From Monarcha castaneiventris obscurior (taxonomy: Eukaryota > Chordata > Aves > Passeriformes > Monarchidae), in assembly GCA_026261815.1 (NCBI GenBank), contig JAMPIT010000258.1, forward strand, positions 12,639,501 through 12,703,500: a stretch of 64,000 nucleotides of DNA. The letters are read 5' to 3'. Positions 60,194-64,000 of this stretch are shown one piece after another; positions within the stretch are counted from its first letter, which is position 1, and every line of letters starts with the position of its first letter. The notes beneath the pieces are model-generated. The model was not told the origin of the DNA. It ran no database searches and saw only the letters and a list, made by a program, of their open reading frames with translations. A program made the position numbers and the translations under genes.

Positions 60194-63100
60194 ACATTTT
60201 CAAATGCTTTGGTCTCTGAGGGAGAACAGTGAAAAGGAGTGGACATGATCAAATAATTAGTAACACTGCTCTTTTAACTTTTAGCAGAACATTTTTCAGT
60301 CACTCTTTGCCAGATATGTAAAAAATGCCACAGAACTATGTATATTATATATTGAAATATTAATGCTGGCTGGGAGTACCAGGCTGATGTTGGAACTAAG
60401 TAAAAAACTGTGTACTTGACTGTGCCAGTGAAAGCCAAGATGACAGGTTTTATTTTAATTTAATAAAATCTGAAGGTAGTACTGTGGAAATCTGGCCAAG
60501 GCTGTCTGGCAGGCTGCCTTGAAGGGAGTCATTGATAGTCCCCTTCCTTTTTACTTTATTAAGTTCACCATTTTCCTCCATTTAACATAAAAAAAAGTAA
60601 TTTCCCAAATAGCAGGATTCCTTAGTTGTTTTGTCTTGCTCATCTAGCATCCACATTTTATAAAGCATTTCATTGAAATTAGGGTGCCTAAAACTCGCAG
60701 CATGATCAATCTGCATTTTACTAAGATTTCTTTTGTAAACTCAATATGATACTGAAAGTATCATTTATGTACATGCCACTATGGAGAGGTGAATGGAGAG
60801 TAGTAAATACTCTTGAGACCTTGAGGGGACATTTATAAAAATGCAAGGTTTAAGATTTGTTTTTTATTTTCCTTCTGTAATATTGTAGGGACAGGACACT
60901 ATCTCAAACTGAACTGTGGATTAAGAACCATTTATTGCAAACCAGTCTTCTAATCAGCTATTCAATAAATATCTGTTTTTAGCTATTAAATCAGCAGTAC
61001 AAATCAGCAGGAATATTAATCCAGAATAATCAAGGCCAGACTAAGTAGGTTTTAGTGTTCTGACCCTCTTTGTTTTATTTTACCTGACAAAAGATTCATG
61101 GCACCTTCCCACCCCATGATGCTGATGCTGCTCATAATCTTATCCTAAAGAATTACAGCTTCCTGTAACTCTCAGCTGTATTACAGATTTGTTTTCTCTA
61201 AGTAGGCAATTTCTAATCTACCTCATGCCCATAACATTCACTCCAATACCTGCTGTATTAAGCTTCCCATCCTAGAACATAGGTTTCCCCCTGAGATTAC
61301 AGATAGGAGCATTGTTTCCCTTAAGGAAAGTCATATGAAAGTACCTAGGAAAGTCCTCCTCTCTTTCCAAATGCTTTATTGTAGCAAGTCTTATGAACCA
61401 CATAGCCAGTTAAATATTGGGACAAGACTTATTCCTAAACCTGTCTCACAGACATTTACATCATCCCACCACCCTTTTTCCTTAATATCCTTTGGCAAAT
61501 CCACCCTCACAAGGCAGTGTCCAAATGCCTTATCTGACCCCTGAGGAAAGTGATTAATTGTGGTCCTCATTCAAGTGGGCTCTCTTGATTGGAAAGTTTA
61601 GTATTCCAGAAAAACATAAAAAAGAAAGTACAATGGCATTTGCAAAGTCTGTGGACAATTCCTAGCAATAGATGAGGAGGAAGCAAGCCTGCATTCTGCA
61701 GCCTGGAGCATTGCTCCAGTCACTTGTTTGGCAGCTGTGGTAAATTGAGTAACTGGAAAGGCTGAATCAATTTGTTCATTCTGTGAATTCATTAAGCCTC
61801 AGAAGACAGCCTGTGGGCAAGGTCCTCAGTCCTGTGAGGTTTGATATGTTTATTCATATTAATGGATTCACCAATGGCGAGCAATTTTACTACTCATAGC
61901 AATTGTTCTTTGTAATAAAAAATAATGTGCTTCCTCAGATCTTTCACTTTGTTTCAGTTAGCCAGAATGTGTGAATTTAATAACCATTTACAACATTGAT
62001 TCCAATCTGGATGAAAACCCTTACAACCCAAATTGAGCCATTGTGTGGCATTATCTCTCTGACATCAGGATACATGCTGTATTGAGACTTGCAATGCTTC
62101 ATAGCCAACATTATGGGATGACACGACTAAAATTGAATAAGGAACAGACTTCTTGTAATTAAATTGCAGCTATCAGTGTGAATACCGTCTATCTAATACA
62201 CAGCACACAAAGTGAATGGAAGCATGCAAACGTGTTTGTAATGTTTACAGCCAAACCAATTAAGTCTTCAGGTTCCCTATTAGCAGCAATATCACTCATC
62301 TGCTCAAGCCATCAGCAGCTTCCTTTGGTGTTCTGTATTCTGACTGCACAAGAGAGGGGACTCTCTATCTGGTTTTGCCCATACCTTCTAACAGCTAATT
62401 ATTCCAAAGATAAGTTTATTCCTTCATGCCTAAATTTTAATTATTGTGCTTTCCAGTAATTTTAAGAAAATCGACCCTTAGTCAGTATAAATTGTCATAC
62501 CTTTGCTGATGTCAGTACCAATTCCTAGTATCTGTGAACCTGGCCCAAGGCCACAACTTTTAAATTACAAGTTTAGACAAATGCAACCACATTCCAAGAA
62601 CTGATAAGAAAATACTAAGCTTAATAAAGTGAAAACAACATGTTTTACATACATTAGGATTTGAACATTATACAGTTCATTAGTAACAACAAAGTGATAC
62701 AGATCCTACATCACTATGGTCACTATCCAGCCTATATAAATAGCAAAATATTTTCTACTATAATGAGACCATTTATGAAAGTTGTCTCCTTCTGTTCTTC
62801 CCCCGCAATTGAATAAAAAGTGCTACCACAAGCAGCCCAGTGAAAGAGGCCAAATTAATATAAATTGTTATCTTCAAATACTTGGAAAGGATAAGAAATA
62901 TCAGGATGTCACTGAAAAGCAAATAGATGCAACTTTTAATAATGCTTCAGTATTTGATCTGATCAAGACTATCCAGGCTGAAAGGATCATTTTTGCTTTG
63001 TGGATTTGTGAGAAGTCAAGGTAGGTATTTTGTACACCCTGACTCTGAAAGACAATCCATAGTGAGGTTTAACATTCTGACTGTCATACACTTACTGAGA

Positions 63101-64000
63101 GAAGTAGCATTTTCCATCTGAAATCTTCAATGCTTAATACTTTCACCTTGAAATAAAAATAACATTATTGAATTCTGATACTTAGAATAGTTTTAAATGG
63201 CTGGACTATAGGATGTGGAAACCAGACCTTCATCTATTTCAATCAATGCTGAGACGTGTTTAAAGCAACCATTTTTATACAAGGCAAAGCAAGAACCTTG
63301 ATGAAATTTCTACACACTTAGGGAAAAAATTCCTAGACTCAGCTTTCAATTTGCATCATATAACTGAATACAAATAGATATTGTAGCTATCCAATGCAAA
63401 TATTCACCTTACTTAGCAGTTGGCCTAGATAAAAGAAATGAGCAACCTGATTATTTCTGTTTTCCTTTTGCACTTTGATTGTATTTCAAATTGAACCATA
63501 ATACAAATGATTTTTCAACACCGATGATCTCAAAATTATCTATGATCCATTTATTTCAAAATGTGAATGTTATAAAAATTGAAACTTAATAATTAAACTA
63601 CTGGAATTATTTTCTTTAAAATATCTTGTAGGTTTGATTGCAACAAAATAACTAGGATAACTTTACAAATATGCTACAGATTGTACATTTCAGGAAATGG
63701 ATCTGTCAAGCAATTTTGTTGCTTCTTCCTGCAATGTAAAATTGTCTGGTTTATTCACTGTTAAATTAAACAATTATTCTTGCATTAGTGTACTATACTG
63801 GTAGATACTTAGAGGATGACAGCCAAAAAGGGATACCCTCCAAAAATGTTAGTCATAAGGAAGTTTATTTTACACAATTAAATAAATGTGGATCAAGCTA
63901 AACAGTTTGGAAAAAAAAAATTAAATTGCCCAGTGCGTTAATAAATAACTACTTTCTAGTGCACAGAAAATTTAAATGATATGGACAATTCCAGCCATAT
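60194..64000. other. AT-rich non-coding sequence
   Basis: About 3.8 kb without recognisable genes or repeat families. ORFs reach 93 codons (62178-62459, plus), none with a domain. The lysine- and glutamine-rich ORF at 62782-63024 also lacks any family signature. Confidence 0.5.

Noticed and set aside
1..64000. CRISPR arrays, operons, prophage or other prokaryotic systems
   Set aside because: No regularly spaced repeats, no tight gene packing and no long ORFs. The retroposons show this is vertebrate DNA.
1..64000. Endogenous retrovirus or intact DNA transposon
   Set aside because: No gag, pol or transposase-like reading frame and no paired LTRs or terminal inverted repeats were recognised. 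Solo LTRs lacking a known consensus could be missed by eye.

Overview
This window is vertebrate nuclear DNA, and it most resembles a gene-poor stretch of a songbird (passerine) genome. It is AT-rich and full of short A and T runs. It has no ORF longer than about 140 codons, no operon-like packing, and no exon series I could assemble. The lineage call rests on retroposons. There are several CR1 LINE fragments, the dominant family in birds. There is also one near-complete SINE whose head is derived from tRNA-Ile and whose tail is a CR1 3' end, matching the TguSINE1 type described from zebra finch. The species cannot be named from this sequence.

Layout: 1-2.35 kb is plain AT-rich DNA. At 2.36-2.50 kb lies the tRNA-Ile/CR1 SINE (minus strand). 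From 2.5 to 11.1 kb there is AT-rich unique sequence with homopolymer runs and a perfect 27-nt palindrome at 4848-4874. Between 11.1 and 20.8 kb four GC-rich pockets (11.17-11.36, 12.06-12.53, 14.17-14.49 and 19.87-20.83 kb) interrupt the AT-rich background; I recognise no gene or repeat family in them. At 24.5-24.95 kb an ancient MIR-like SINE remnant and a CR1 fragment, both minus strand, sit about 75 bp apart. A second faint MIR-like match lies at 26.8 kb. At 32.56-33.10 kb is the clearest LINE piece, a 5'-truncated plus-strand CR1 holding the end of the reverse-transcriptase frame and the 3' UTR. From 33.1 to 64 kb the sequence is again mostly AT-rich and unique, with a 29-base pure poly(A) run at 48.09 kb, a weak MIR-like remnant near 54 kb, a G-rich purine tract at 55.66-55.75 kb, a moderately GC-rich patch near 59.5-60.0 kb, and a degraded CR1 3' end at 60.13 kb.

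I found no protein-coding gene, structural RNA gene, CRISPR array or intact mobile element. The short ORFs have no recognisable domains and sit in low-complexity or repeat sequence, so I treat them as chance. The window is either intergenic or inside a very large intron; the sequence alone does not decide. I see no new biological system here. What merits a second look is the SINE, several perfect inverted repeats, the GC pockets, the G-rich tract and the long poly(A) run.
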